Source: Chryseolinea lacunae (GTDB lineage: Bacteria; Bacteroidota; Bacteroidia; Cytophagales; Cyclobacteriaceae). Taken from it: 64,000 nucleotides of DNA. Both the position numbers and the translations under genes were made by a program. This document shows positions 26,161 to 37,557 of the stretch, piece after piece. The stretch is taken from the NCBI RefSeq assembly GCF_016735595.1, contig NZ_JAERRB010000012.1, forward strand, positions 62,001-126,000, written 5' to 3'. The notes under the pieces were generated by a model. The model saw only the letters and a list, made by a program, of their open reading frames with translations. It did not search any database and had not been told where the DNA came from. How positions within the stretch are numbered: position 1 is the stretch's first letter; every line of letters starts with the position of its first letter.

Positions 26161-29100
26161 ATGAATAGAATTTTACTCTTCACATTCGTTGGCTTTTTGT
26201 CGATTGGCCAGGGCCTTGCTCAAAAAACTAAAAGCGTGACCCCGGCGTCTGTCGGCGTGGCGAACCCCGGCACGGGCACTGTGTATTATGGCAATCGAAA
26301 CGAGCCGCCGCGTGCCATGGAATTCAAGAAGGGCACCGTGTCTGTTGCAACTTTCCTGACCAACATCAACACCTACTTCAACATCCCCGCCGCGTTCACC
26401 TTCCGCGAAACGGAATCAAATACCGACAACCTCGGCATGCGGCATCGTCTGTTGGCACAATATTATAATGGCCTGCCCGTGGAAGGCATGGGCTACAGGG
26501 TGCACGAAAAAGATGGCTTTGTTACTTCGGCCAACGGCCGGGCCGTGCGACAGGTCAATGTGGACACACACGTTTTGCTGGGCGAAGAACAAGCGTTCCG
26601 TCTCGCTGCACAATATCTCCAAACAAAAGACACCACCGTGCGCGCTGGCAAGAAGCTGATTGTTTCCAAAGACTTTACCCTCGCACCGGAAAGTTTTTCG
26701 ATCGCCTATCAGTTCGACATCGATGTGTCGCTCGTTGAACGGTGGCGAGTTTCTGTTGACGCACGCGATGGAACGTTGATCAACAAAGTGAGCCTCGTGA
26801 ACAGTTGCCACATCGAAGAAGAAAAAGATGAAGGGCCACCCCCACCCTACTACAGTACGGGCACGGGAACGTCGAGCTATTATGGCGTCAGGCCCATTCG
26901 CATCGAAAGCACCGGCTACAACTGGCGGTTGGTCGGGCAAACCGAACACGGGGGAAAAATCGGGACATATGATTTCAGGAATGCCTCCGTCATCGTTTTG
27001 CAATTGGGTATTCCATTTACCCCCTCTGATATCTATTCTTCAACCAAAACCTTTAACGATTATTATCAACGCCCTGGCGTGTCGGCACACTGGTCGGCCG
27101 AGCAGACATATGAATACTATCTCAACAAACACAACCGAAACAGCTTCGACAACAATGGAGGCACCATCACAACCTATGTGCACGTGGATGTAGGGATGGA
27201 CAATGCGTTCTGGACAGGGAAGGTATTGGCGCTGGGTGATGGCAGCAACAACAACCCGCTGGTAGAACTGGATGTGATCGGCCATGAGCTGACGCACGGC
27301 GTAACACAGTATGAAGCTAAGCTTCAATACAGCTATGAATCCGGAGCGCTGAATGAATCGTTTTCCGACATCATGGCAAAGGCCATCGAGTTCGACACCT
27401 TTGGCGACACAGCCACATGGCAAATGGGCAAGTATTTCCGGGCAAACGGCCTGCGCGATCTCAGCAATCCCAATCTCAAGAATCAGCCCGACACCTATTC
27501 CGGCGACCTGTGGTATACCGGTGCTGCCGACTATGGTGGTGTGCACACCAATTCGGGTGTACAAAATTTCTGGTTCTATCTTTTGAGCGAAGGCGGCAGC
27601 GGCGTGAACGACCACCAGGTGAGCTATTCAGTGAACTCCATTGGCATCGAAGCCGCAGCCAAGATCGCATACCGGAACCTAACCGAATACCTCGGCCCCC
27701 AAGCCGACTATCTCGATAGCCGCATCGGTTCTTTATTGGCCACCGCAGATTTATATGGCAAGAACTCCACTACATATCAGGAAGTGGACAAAGCCTGGGA
27801 CGCTGTTGGCGTGATTGACGAGCCGATCATTACAAGCCTGAATGTTTATGACATCACCGCCACCACCGTAAAACTTAAAGGAACATTGTTGCCACGGGGC
27901 AATACGGTGACCTATCGTTTTGAATATGGAACCACACTCGCATACGGAAGCACAACGGCCTCCTATACGTATTCAGATAAGGTTGAAGGCATTCTAACAG
28001 GGCTTCAAAGCAAAACAAAGTACTACGTGAAGCTTGTCGCCACAAACGAAAACGGAAGCTCCAATGCCACTACCGAATTCACAACGATCTCGCTGGCACC
28101 CTTGGTCAAGATAAAACAGACAGCCGATGTCACCGAAACCACAGCGTCGCTCTATGGCGAGGTAAATCCCAACAGCCTGCCTACTTCATTTTATTTTGAG
28201 TATGGGTTAACGCCCGCTTTGGGTTCGGTGACACCCTCGTCGCCATTGCCTGCTGCCACCGAGTATCAGAAGGTGTCGGCATCGATAAGCAGTCTTCAGC
28301 CGCATAAAATGTATTACTTCCGGTTGGTGGCCACAAACGGATCTGCCACGACGATGAGTGCATCGTTAAATTTTTTCACCGCCGTGAAACCCGTCATCAC
28401 TTCGTATGCTCCGACGGTCGCGCAAATCGGAACGGAAGTAATAATCGCCGGACTGAACTTTAATGCAGTAGCACAAAAAAACATCGTGAACTTTGGTGCC
28501 ACCCGTGGCACAGTGCTGTCGGCAAGCGCAACACAACTAAAGGTGAAGGTGCCCGCAGGCGCCTCGCTGGGACCGATCTCTGTTATGGATACCGACTCGG
28601 GGTTATCCGATGAATCCGTACAGGAATTTGTTCCCACGTTTACGGGCGATTTCAACAAAAACAACTTTCAACTCAGAGTCGGAAGTACGGACTACATGTA
28701 TCAGACACTGGTGCACGACATGGATGGCGACAGTAAACCCGACATCGTTGTTCTGCACTATCTTGGTTTCTCGGTTTTTCAGAATGTGAACCAGGGCGGC
28801 GATTTAACCAACGAGTCGTTTGTTAGAAATACGTATAATTCAGAATATACCCCTGAACCTATATCCCTGGTCGACTTAGATGGCAACGGTCTTAAAGATG
28901 TTGTGGCACGTTATCAGGGGCAGCTGCGGGTGTATCCAAATCTTTCCGTGCCCGGTTTCATTTTCTTTGGAACTCCGGTGATTTTGCCGGTTGGCAATTT
29001 TGTGGATTTAACATTCAACGACTTCGATGAGGATGGCCATCCGGACATTGCGCTTACCGAGAATCTGCCCCTGGGCGATAGCGTTCGCATTAAAATATTC

Positions 29101-31248
29101 CGGAATCAAAATCCACAAGGATTCATTCTCCCGGAAAACTTTGTAAATCAATTTTCAATACGACTGCCCTACTACGTTTATGATTTGATTGGCGATGACT
29201 TTGACAATGATGGCAAACCCGATTTATTGTTCGGCGCCTACAACCGGACTTTTGTTCCAATACTAAAAAACAATAGCCGTCCCGGCGTTTTGGCCTTTGA
29301 CGAGAATAGGGTTCCCGACGCCATCACCGTAAACTATCCCCGATACATTTCTCAAGACCTGAACCAGGACGGATGGAAGGATGTGGTTTCAAACAATCGG
29401 GACCAGGTGGGAACCATGACCATCCTTGAAAACAAACGGACTTCACCCGTCGTCACATTAAGAAAGACAGACTTCGCGTTCACGGGAAACAGGGCATCAA
29501 TCATTTGTCCGGCGGATGTGAACGGCGATGGAACAGTAGACCTGCTGACAGGCACGGGCAACGGAAAATTTGTTCTTCTAAAAAACAAAGGGGGCAACCA
29601 GGCGATCTCGCAATCGTCGTTTGAGAAATTTGAAGAGTATGGCTCGGTCAACGAAGACATCTATACACAATCAGACATGACCATCAACGACCTGAATGGA
29701 GACGGTCGGCCCGACGTTATTAACACCTATTCCTATAATCGGTTTCCGCACCAAGGCTATCAGATGGAAATCTGGCAAAACTCCGCCACCAACAATTGTC
29801 TTGATCCTGCCCTCGTTAAGGTCAACGTATCAACCACCATGGCAACGGTAGTGCTTCCTCCCAACACCACGCGCGATCAGTTTACGATTGAATATTCGTA
29901 TGACGGTAATTCCAACTGGTATTCTGTTCCGGAAAATCTGATGTTCAATGTGAATCGCGGCTATGATTATCAGGTCCGGGTCCGGACTAAATGTTATCTT
30001 GGTTTTACGGACTATTATTATATTAAGTTCACACCCGAATGTGTGGACACCAGCACGTTTGCAATCGGCACCATTGGTGTTGACAACGTTTCGATTGTAT
30101 CATCCAACCTGAGCTCGTTTGAAGTCCAATATTCAGTGGCGGCCAAAAACCAATGGTTATCACAATTTTCGAATACGATCGTTAACCTGCTGCCTGGCAC
30201 CACCTACGACCTGCGCTACCGAGGGCAATGCGCCAAACCCACCGAGTTTAAGTATAAACAATTCACAACCCTTTGCTCTACCCTTGCCTCGCTCACCGTC
30301 ACCGACATCGTTTACAACCGGGCGGTGGTGCGCTGGACCAGTAACTATTCCGGCAATGTGATTTTGGAATACACGCCCGACAATGTCACGTGGACGTTGA
30401 TTGATGTAACCCAAACTCTCTATCCGCTCATCCCCGGCAAGCAATACAACGTGAGGGGCCGGCTGACTTGCTCTAACACCAATTCGGAATTTATCTACAA
30501 GTCGTTTAGCACACCATGCCCCAACGTTTCGGCACTGTCTGTCGATGCGATTACACCATTCGGCGCGACCGTTCGTTGGGCTGATGGCTCCGGCACAGGG
30601 TCCTATATCGTAACGTATAAATCTGGAGGTAAAGTGACCACTGTGGAGACCCAGTCAACGTCCTTCATACTGGAAGACTTGCAACCGGGCACGCAATACA
30701 CCGTAGCCGTGGCGCCGAAGTGTATTGGCGCCGCTGACTTTACGTCCACCACGTTTAATACCATATGCTATGTGCCCGTTGCGTTATCGGCCGAGGACAT
30801 AACCCACACCAGCGCGCAACTGACATGGATCGATACTTTCGGCAGCGTTCCGTATTCTATCGACTATTCCATTGCCGGCACCAATGTTTGGGTGACCGCG
30901 CAGACTCCATCCACAACGCTATCGCTCACGAAATTGAGACCCGGAACCCAGTATGAAGTGAGGGTGCACATCACCTGCACCAGTCAAACGGCACCCGATG
31001 CGTTGCTCCGTTTCAAAACCGAATTGTATGACGAAACAACGTTTTTCCCGAACCCGACAGATCGCGAAATAACGATACACCCGTCACAAGACTTAATCGG
31101 CCATCGCTACAGCATCTATGACAACGTGGGCAGGATCGTAGCCAGTGGTGAACTTCTCGACTATACCATCGACATGTCCAATTGGACGCCGGGGGTTTAT
31201 ACGTTGAAAATTGAAGATGAAAAGCCTTTGAAGATTGTTAAACGTTAG
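26161..31248 (+). CDS. M4 (thermolysin-type) metalloprotease with VCBS and Fn3 regions, T9SS type A
   Basis: A 1695-residue secreted enzyme. A signal peptide is followed by an FTP/PepSY propeptide (about 40-220). The peptidase domain (about 235-550) has the zinc motif HELTH (His375, Glu376, His379) and the third ligand Glu399 in GALNESFSD, 24 residues after the first His as in thermolysin. Fn3-like and IPT/TIG domains follow (about 555-830). Seven FG-GAP/VCBS calcium loops (such as DMDGDSKPDIV and DLNGDGRPDVI, about 853-1180) come next, then several Fn3-like repeats (about 1200-1625) and a Por secretion tail (FFPNPTDREITIHPS). Probably an extracellular protease exported by T9SS. Confidence 0.95.
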   Translation: MNRILLFTFVGFLSIGQGLAQKTKSVTPASVGVANPGTGTVYYGNRNEPPRAMEFKKGTVSVATFLTNINTYFNIPAAFTFRETESNTDNLGMRHRLLAQYYNGLPVEGMGYRVHEKDGFVTSANGRAVRQVNVDTHVLLGEEQAFRLAAQYLQTKDTTVRAGKKLIVSKDFTLAPESFSIAYQFDIDVSLVERWRVSVDARDGTLINKVSLVNSCHIEEEKDEGPPPPYYSTGTGTSSYYGVRPIRIESTGYNWRLVGQTEHGGKIGTYDFRNASVIVLQLGIPFTPSDIYSSTKTFNDYYQRPGVSAHWSAEQTYEYYLNKHNRNSFDNNGGTITTYVHVDVGMDNAFWTGKVLALGDGSNNNPLVELDVIGHELTHGVTQYEAKLQYSYESGALNESFSDIMAKAIEFDTFGDTATWQMGKYFRANGLRDLSNPNLKNQPDTYSGDLWYTGAADYGGVHTNSGVQNFWFYLLSEGGSGVNDHQVSYSVNSIGIEAAAKIAYRNLTEYLGPQADYLDSRIGSLLATADLYGKNSTTYQEVDKAWDAVGVIDEPIITSLNVYDITATTVKLKGTLLPRGNTVTYRFEYGTTLAYGSTTASYTYSDKVEGILTGLQSKTKYYVKLVATNENGSSNATTEFTTISLAPLVKIKQTADVTETTASLYGEVNPNSLPTSFYFEYGLTPALGSVTPSSPLPAATEYQKVSASISSLQPHKMYYFRLVATNGSATTMSASLNFFTAVKPVITSYAPTVAQIGTEVIIAGLNFNAVAQKNIVNFGATRGTVLSASATQLKVKVPAGASLGPISVMDTDSGLSDESVQEFVPTFTGDFNKNNFQLRVGSTDYMYQTLVHDMDGDSKPDIVVLHYLGFSVFQNVNQGGDLTNESFVRNTYNSEYTPEPISLVDLDGNGLKDVVARYQGQLRVYPNLSVPGFIFFGTPVILPVGNFVDLTFNDFDEDGHPDIALTENLPLGDSVRIKIFRNQNPQGFILPENFVNQFSIRLPYYVYDLIGDDFDNDGKPDLLFGAYNRTFVPILKNNSRPGVLAFDENRVPDAITVNYPRYISQDLNQDGWKDVVSNNRDQVGTMTILENKRTSPVVTLRKTDFAFTGNRASIICPADVNGDGTVDLLTGTGNGKFVLLKNKGGNQAISQSSFEKFEEYGSVNEDIYTQSDMTINDLNGDGRPDVINTYSYNRFPHQGYQMEIWQNSATNNCLDPALVKVNVSTTMATVVLPPNTTRDQFTIEYSYDGNSNWYSVPENLMFNVNRGYDYQVRVRTKCYLGFTDYYYIKFTPECVDTSTFAIGTIGVDNVSIVSSNLSSFEVQYSVAAKNQWLSQFSNTIVNLLPGTTYDLRYRGQCAKPTEFKYKQFTTLCSTLASLTVTDIVYNRAVVRWTSNYSGNVILEYTPDNVTWTLIDVTQTLYPLIPGKQYNVRGRLTCSNTNSEFIYKSFSTPCPNVSALSVDAITPFGATVRWADGSGTGSYIVTYKSGGKVTTVETQSTSFILEDLQPGTQYTVAVAPKCIGAADFTSTTFNTICYVPVALSAEDITHTSAQLTWIDTFGSVPYSIDYSIAGTNVWVTAQTPSTTLSLTKLRPGTQYEVRVHITCTSQTAPDALLRFKTELYDETTFFPNPTDREITIHPSQDLIGHRYSIYDNVGRIVASGELLDYTIDMSNWTPGVYTLKIEDEKPLKIVKR

Positions 31249-31253
31249 GGGCA

Positions 31254-31847
31254 CTAATCATCCAGTCCCTTTCCGTCAAAAATCTGCTGCACGCTTTTTT
31301 CAATCCTCGCCTCGCGGGTTTTGGATTGTTTGGCGGAAGAGAAATAAAGAAGGTATCCCCGCTGACGCCCGGGTGTCAATGCGTGAAAAGCTTTTTTCAA
31401 CGTAGGGGTTTCCTTCAATACGGCTTTAAATTCTTCGGGCATCTCGAACTCTGTTGTTTTTTTCAGGCTCACTTTCAACCCGGCCTTTTCCACAGCAATG
31501 GCTTCCTTGATGTAGGCAGTTAATGTGGTTTTCAGTTTGCTGACTTCGCGGGCGTTGGTGAACCGGACCTGCCGCGCTGCCTGCACATTCTTTGTTTGCT
31601 GAACCAGTATACCATTCTTGTCTTTCAGCAACGCTCCTTTAAAAAACAACACGGCGCAGTATTCTTTAAAATCGTGGATGAGCACGATGTTGTGTTTCTC
31701 CCAGGTATAGCACGGCACACCCCACTTCAACGTTTCGGTCAGCCCACAGTCCAGCATAATGGTTCTCAGTTTCTCCACTTCGGTCTGCCACTTTTTGGCC
31801 TTCATAAAATAGAAATCAACCTTGGGATTCATTTCGCTCTTTGCCAT
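31254..31847 (-). CDS. YdeI/OmpD-associated family protein (DUF1801 plus Omdp)
   Basis: A 197-residue soluble protein with two parts. A DUF1801-like domain (about 12-120) contains LKWGVPCYTWEKHNIVLIHD. A C-terminal bacteriocin-protection/OmdA region (about 135-190) has MPEEFKAVLKETPTLKKAFH then LTPGRQRGYLLYFSSAKQSK and TREARIEK. The latter is the hallmark of YdeI proteins, linked in enterobacteria to resistance to cationic peptides. It ends the leftward gene cluster and converges with the metalloprotease, 5 bp apart. Confidence 0.85.
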   Translation of the reverse strand: MAKSEMNPKVDFYFMKAKKWQTEVEKLRTIMLDCGLTETLKWGVPCYTWEKHNIVLIHDFKEYCAVLFFKGALLKDKNGILVQQTKNVQAARQVRFTNAREVSKLKTTLTAYIKEAIAVEKAGLKVSLKKTTEFEMPEEFKAVLKETPTLKKAFHALTPGRQRGYLLYFSSAKQSKTREARIEKSVQQIFDGKGLDD

Positions 31848-31909
31848 GGGGATCTTGTTTTAGTTTGTTTGCCTTACCTATTCAAATTTAATTGCGTGTA
31901 CAGAAATAA

Positions 31910-32476
31910 TCAAACTCTTAGCGAACCACGAAAGGCCCGGGCGGCATAGTAGGATTCTGCGCCGTTGTGATAGACGAAGATGTTGCCATAGCGATAGTCG
32001 GCAAAGATGGCACCGCCGAGCTTACGGATGTCGGCCGGTGTTTTTATCCAGCTCGATGTTTTTGTATCGAAGTTTCCGTGTTTCTGCAGCTCGCGATATT
32101 GTTCTTCGGTCAAGATCTCGATGCCCATGTCGGCGGCCATGCCGATGGCGCTGTTTTCAGGTTTATGTTCTTTTCTCGACTCGAGCGCTTCGTGGTCGTA
32201 GCAAATGCTTCTGCGACCTTTGGGGGTTTCGGGAGAACAGTCGAAGAATATGTATTCGCCTGTTTTTTTATCATGGCCCACCACATCCGGTTCACCTCCC
32301 GTGTTTTCCATATCGTCGAGCGACCATAGCTTTTCGGGATTGGCCTTGAGCTTTGCCTGCACACTTGCCCACGCTATGCCTTTGTGGCGCTTCATGTTTT
32401 TTTCGAAACGGGCTTGCAACACGCCGAGAAGTTCGGCGCTTTGTTCGGATGACAATTTCTTTTTAGTACTCTTCAT
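31910..32476 (-). CDS. DUF4256 family protein
   Basis: A 188-residue soluble protein with the complete DUF4256 pattern: WSLDDMENTGGEPDVVGHDK, then YIFFDCSPETPKGRRSICYD, MGIEILTEEQYRELQK, and the terminal NIFVYHNGAESYYAARAFRG. The biochemical role of this family is not known. It lies between the YdeI-like and DoxX genes, 62 and 78 bp away, in a gene order often seen with ArsR/SRPBCC pairs. Confidence 0.88.
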   Translation of the reverse strand: MKSTKKKLSSEQSAELLGVLQARFEKNMKRHKGIAWASVQAKLKANPEKLWSLDDMENTGGEPDVVGHDKKTGEYIFFDCSPETPKGRRSICYDHEALESRKEHKPENSAIGMAADMGIEILTEEQYRELQKHGNFDTKTSSWIKTPADIRKLGGAIFADYRYGNIFVYHNGAESYYAARAFRGSLRV

Positions 32477-32554
32477 GGTTTCATTCGTTTTATCGTTACC
32501 ACTCTTGAATAAGTCTGTTCTTTTTAAAGATACATCACTTGTTGAATTCGGCTA

Positions 32555-32950
32555 TCACCGCCAGGCAACGGCGGCGATTTTTCTATCGGCCGGTCTGAAA
32601 TGCCACGACAACACTGTCAGCACCAGCAGCAACAACGGAGGCAATGATTCAACCACAGCATCGCCTACGGCGAGGTGCGAAAAGATGGCACCCGACATGG
32701 CAAAGAAAAAGCCTGCATAAGCCCACTCCTTCACCAACGGAAACCTGGGGATGAGCAAGGCCACCACACCCAGAATTTTCCAAACGCCAAGGATGGTGAG
32801 GATGTAGTCCGGATAGCCGAGGTGAACCATGCTGTCGAGCGCGCCCGCGCCTTCTTTTGCTTTTACTAGTTGCACGCCTCCGGTTGAAATCATACCCAGG
32901 GCGAGCCAGAGCGTAGAAACCCAATAGATGATTTTATTTCGCTTTGTCAT
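32555..32950 (-). CDS. DoxX-like four-helix membrane protein
   Basis: A 131-residue protein with four predicted membrane helices: the first in IIYWVSTLWLALGMISTGGV, then YPDYILTILGVWKILGVVAL, WAYAGFFFAMSGAIFSHLAV and LPPLLLLVLTVLSWHF. The Gly-Val-Gln-Leu motif after helix 1 matches DoxX-like proteins. Function unknown. It starts 7 bp after the SRPBCC stop, so it is cotranscribed. Confidence 0.88.
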   Translation of the reverse strand: MTKRNKIIYWVSTLWLALGMISTGGVQLVKAKEGAGALDSMVHLGYPDYILTILGVWKILGVVALLIPRFPLVKEWAYAGFFFAMSGAIFSHLAVGDAVVESLPPLLLLVLTVLSWHFRPADRKIAAVAWR

Positions 32951-32957
32951 AAGTATA

Positions 32958-33425
32958 TTACTTTAGTTTGCTAACAATGTCCTGCAATCGGTTATGCGCC
33001 ATGTTTATGCCTTGTGTGAAAGGCAGCTGAAGCACCTGGTCGCGTTGTGCTCCTGATTTATAGATGACATGCATGGTGAGTTTGCTGGTGTCGTCTGTCA
33101 GTTTTTCAAATTCCAGAAACTCAAGCTGCACGCCAAACTGCGCATTCTCCATTTCAAATGTCCGTGTAATTCTTTTGTTCGGGCTGAACTCGTGGATCAC
33201 GCCATTCATCTTCAACACCATGTCGCCCTTGGGAGCGGTAGTTTCAAACTGATAGCTGCCGTGATTTTTGTTTTCAAGTTTCAGCACTTTTGTTCCCATC
33301 CATTGCTCAACAATTTCGGGGTCTTCATAGGCTTTAAAAAGCAATTCCAACGGCAACTCAAATTCCCGTGTAATCACCAGGTCCTGCTTGCCTGTGTCGG
33401 CATCAACATTTGTTTTCAGTTTCAT
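32958..33425 (-). CDS. SRPBCC / AHSA1-domain protein (second copy)
   Basis: A 155-residue helix-grip protein with LVITREFELPLELLFKAYED and PEIVEQWMG near the N-terminus, and a final helix FTQGINMAHNRLQDIVSKL. It belongs to the same family as the product of 772-1272 but is clearly divergent from it. It begins 1 bp after the ArsR stop codon, so translation is probably coupled. Confidence 0.9.
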   Translation of the reverse strand: MKLKTNVDADTGKQDLVITREFELPLELLFKAYEDPEIVEQWMGTKVLKLENKNHGSYQFETTAPKGDMVLKMNGVIHEFSPNKRITRTFEMENAQFGVQLEFLEFEKLTDDTSKLTMHVIYKSGAQRDQVLQLPFTQGINMAHNRLQDIVSKLK

Positions 33426-33426
33426 G

Positions 33427-33756
33427 CTATTCCGTTTTTTTGGGTTTATGTTTTTTCATGATGGCTTCCAGTTTATTAAACCTGTCATCCCACAGTTTTG
33501 TAAAGGGCAGTAGCCACTCCGCGATCTCTTTCATTTTGTTAGGATTAAAGTGATAGTAGATTTCGCGCCCCGATTGTTCTTGCTCCAGCAACTCGCACTC
33601 GGTAAGAATCTGGATATGCTTCGAAATGGTTTGGCGCGATGAGTCAAAACTGTCGGCAATGGCCCCCGGCGTCATGGCCTGCAATGCCACCAAGGTTAAA
33701 ATGGCCCTTCTGGTGGGGTCTGCAATGGCCTGGAAAATATCACGTCTCGTTTTCAT
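33427..33756 (-). CDS. ArsR-family regulator (second copy)
   Basis: A 109-residue winged-helix protein beginning [20 protein letters not shown], nearly identical in its first 30 residues to the regulator at 455-775, with recognition-helix region [18 protein letters not shown]. An in-frame ATG at 33777 is rejected because the -7 box (33775-33782) overlaps it. As first gene of the five-gene leftward cluster it probably autoregulates. No metal-binding cysteines are visible. Confidence 0.9.
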   Translation of the reverse strand: MKTRRDIFQAIADPTRRAILTLVALQAMTPGAIADSFDSSRQTISKHIQILTECELLEQEQSGREIYYHFNPNKMKEIAEWLLPFTKLWDDRFNKLEAIMKKHKPKKTE

Positions 33757-33758
33757 TA

Positions 33759-33805
33759 TGCTGCTATTTGACTGCAAATATATGTGCTGTTATTTGACTG
33801 CGCAA
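33759..33805 (-). promoter_or_regulatory. Promoter with tandem 17-bp direct repeats
   Basis: Minus-strand TTG (33803-33805), a 20-bp spacer and TATATTTG (33775-33782) repeat the geometry and the exact -7 box of the paralogous operon at 386-421. Two 17-base direct repeats (33759-33775 and 33785-33801, 16 of 17 identical, 26 bp apart) flank the -7 box: one in the spacer, one over the transcription start. They are likely regulator sites. Confidence 0.72.
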
Positions 33806-34045
33806 TATATTTTTGCTTTTTCTTCGAAGATCAAATTGTTCAACGGCTTGTCGTTGGCTGGTGTTTGTTCACCTTATCTTATTGGCCAAGCCATAGGCCT
33901 GGCGTTCACCCATATTGGATGTGGATAACTTTCTACGTATTCGGAAAAAAGATTGGATCGGGTAGTACAGCAAACTCAAAGAAGACGAGCGCTTGACGTG
34001 TGGAAGGAATTGAAAATAAAATTATCGGCTATTGACAGAACGCCG

Positions 34046-34876
34046 TCAGGCAACTTTTGCCGCAAGCGCATTTGCTCTTTCGAGCAGCTTTGGCTCCGCC
34101 ATCTTAGCCGTTAGCGCGGCGAAACCGGGCGTGGGTCCCAGCCATCGCAGCTGATCTACGTCATCAAAGAGTGGCGCATCGGTTCGCAGGGTGGCGAGTT
34201 GTTTGAAGAGCAATGCCTGGTCGCGTTTTCCCGCCAGAATTTTCTCAGGAAAATCTTCGATGGGTCCGTACTGATTCAACAGCTGTGCCGCACCCGTCTT
34301 GCCAATGCCGGCGATGCCCGGATAACCATCGGCGCTGTCGCCAACAAGGGCGAGAAAATCGGGAATGAGTGCAGGCATCACGCCAAACTTTTTGCGCACT
34401 GCGTTGGCGTCGCGAATGGTTTTGGCGCGGCGGTCTATCTGCACCACGCGATCGTCGGTCACGCATTGGGCGAGGTCTTTGTCGGGTGTCCAGATGCAGA
34501 CTTTCTGCACGCGGGCATCGGCGGCGGCGAGGTGTGCTGCGGAGGCCAGTGCGTCGTCGGCTTCCAGTTCAACCATGGGCCACACCACAACGCCCATGGC
34601 AACCAGGGCATGCTCCAGCGGATGAAATTGTTTTGCCAGCACCCGCTCCATCCCCTCACCTGTTTTATAGTCCGCCCAAAGCTCGTTTCGAAACGATTCG
34701 ATAACATGATCGGTGGCCACCCCCACATGCGTGGCCCCTTCGTCAATCATCTGCAACACGGTGTTGAGCACGCCCACCGCCGCACCAAACGGCTTGTCCT
34801 TTCCTTTGTTGAAACTGCGCTGACCATAGAAATGCCTGAACAGTTCATAGGTGCCGTCGATGAGGTGAACAATCAT
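34046..34876 (-). CDS. 5'-3' exonuclease / flap endonuclease-like protein
   Basis: A 276-residue protein with the FEN fold. Metal-binding acidic residues occur in MIVHLIDGTYELFRHFYG (Asp7), ATDH and ELEADDALASAAHLA, and in TPDKDLAQCV. A helix-hairpin-helix follows (FLALVGDSADGYPGIAGIGK, about 185-204). It resembles the stand-alone 5' nuclease domain of DNA polymerase I, without polymerase. It would cut 5' flaps or act as a 5' exonuclease in repair or RNA-primer removal. Monocistronic. Confidence 0.9.
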   Translation of the reverse strand: MIVHLIDGTYELFRHFYGQRSFNKGKDKPFGAAVGVLNTVLQMIDEGATHVGVATDHVIESFRNELWADYKTGEGMERVLAKQFHPLEHALVAMGVVVWPMVELEADDALASAAHLAAADARVQKVCIWTPDKDLAQCVTDDRVVQIDRRAKTIRDANAVRKKFGVMPALIPDFLALVGDSADGYPGIAGIGKTGAAQLLNQYGPIEDFPEKILAGKRDQALLFKQLATLRTDAPLFDDVDQLRWLGPTPGFAALTAKMAEPKLLERANALAAKVA

Positions 34877-35060
34877 AGCATTGACATGTGTGTGTGGTTA
34901 AAATCAATTTGACAAGGAAGAAATGTTTATCGAATGCAGCAAGCGACACGTAAACAATATTCAAATCATGCCTCATTCAATAAACGCCCTCCTTCACGTC
35001 ATAAGACAACGACATCCCGCAGAAGTCTCACCCTGCATAAAATTCATAAAGCAGGATCGC

Positions 35061-35089
35061 AAAAAAAGGTGACCCGTTGCCAGGCCACC
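35061..35089 (-). terminator. Intrinsic terminator of katG
   Basis: On the minus strand GGTGGCC (35083-35089) pairs with GGTCACC (35068-35074), with one G-U pair, around an 8-base loop and is followed by seven T (35061-35067). It lies 30 bp past the katG stop codon. Confidence 0.85.
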
Positions 35090-35118
35090 CGTTTTCAATC
35101 TCTAAACGTGCTTTTAAC

Positions 35119-37362
<2,244 letters not shown>

Positions 37363-37429
37363 TTATAGAGTTAGTTATTTTCAGAGACAGGATGAATCCA
37401 TTCTTTCCTAAAGTTTCGAAACCCACGGC

Positions 37430-37446
37430 TATCGATCAAATCGATA
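37430..37446. promoter_or_regulatory. Perfect palindrome between katG and the kinase gene
   Basis: TATCGAT-CAA-ATCGATA forms two 7-bp arms around three bases, 71 bp upstream of the katG start and 112 bp upstream of the kinase start. It could be an operator for either divergent gene. It does not match the known OxyR or PerR consensus, and its role is inferred only from symmetry and position. Confidence 0.4.
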
Positions 37447-37557
37447 ATCTTTATGGCCATATAGGATCTGTCTATATTCTGGCCACAAACATTTCCCGGG
37501 TATTGATCTATATTTACAGCCACGTTCTGTTTGTTGACTTTATCCGCCGCACTACCC

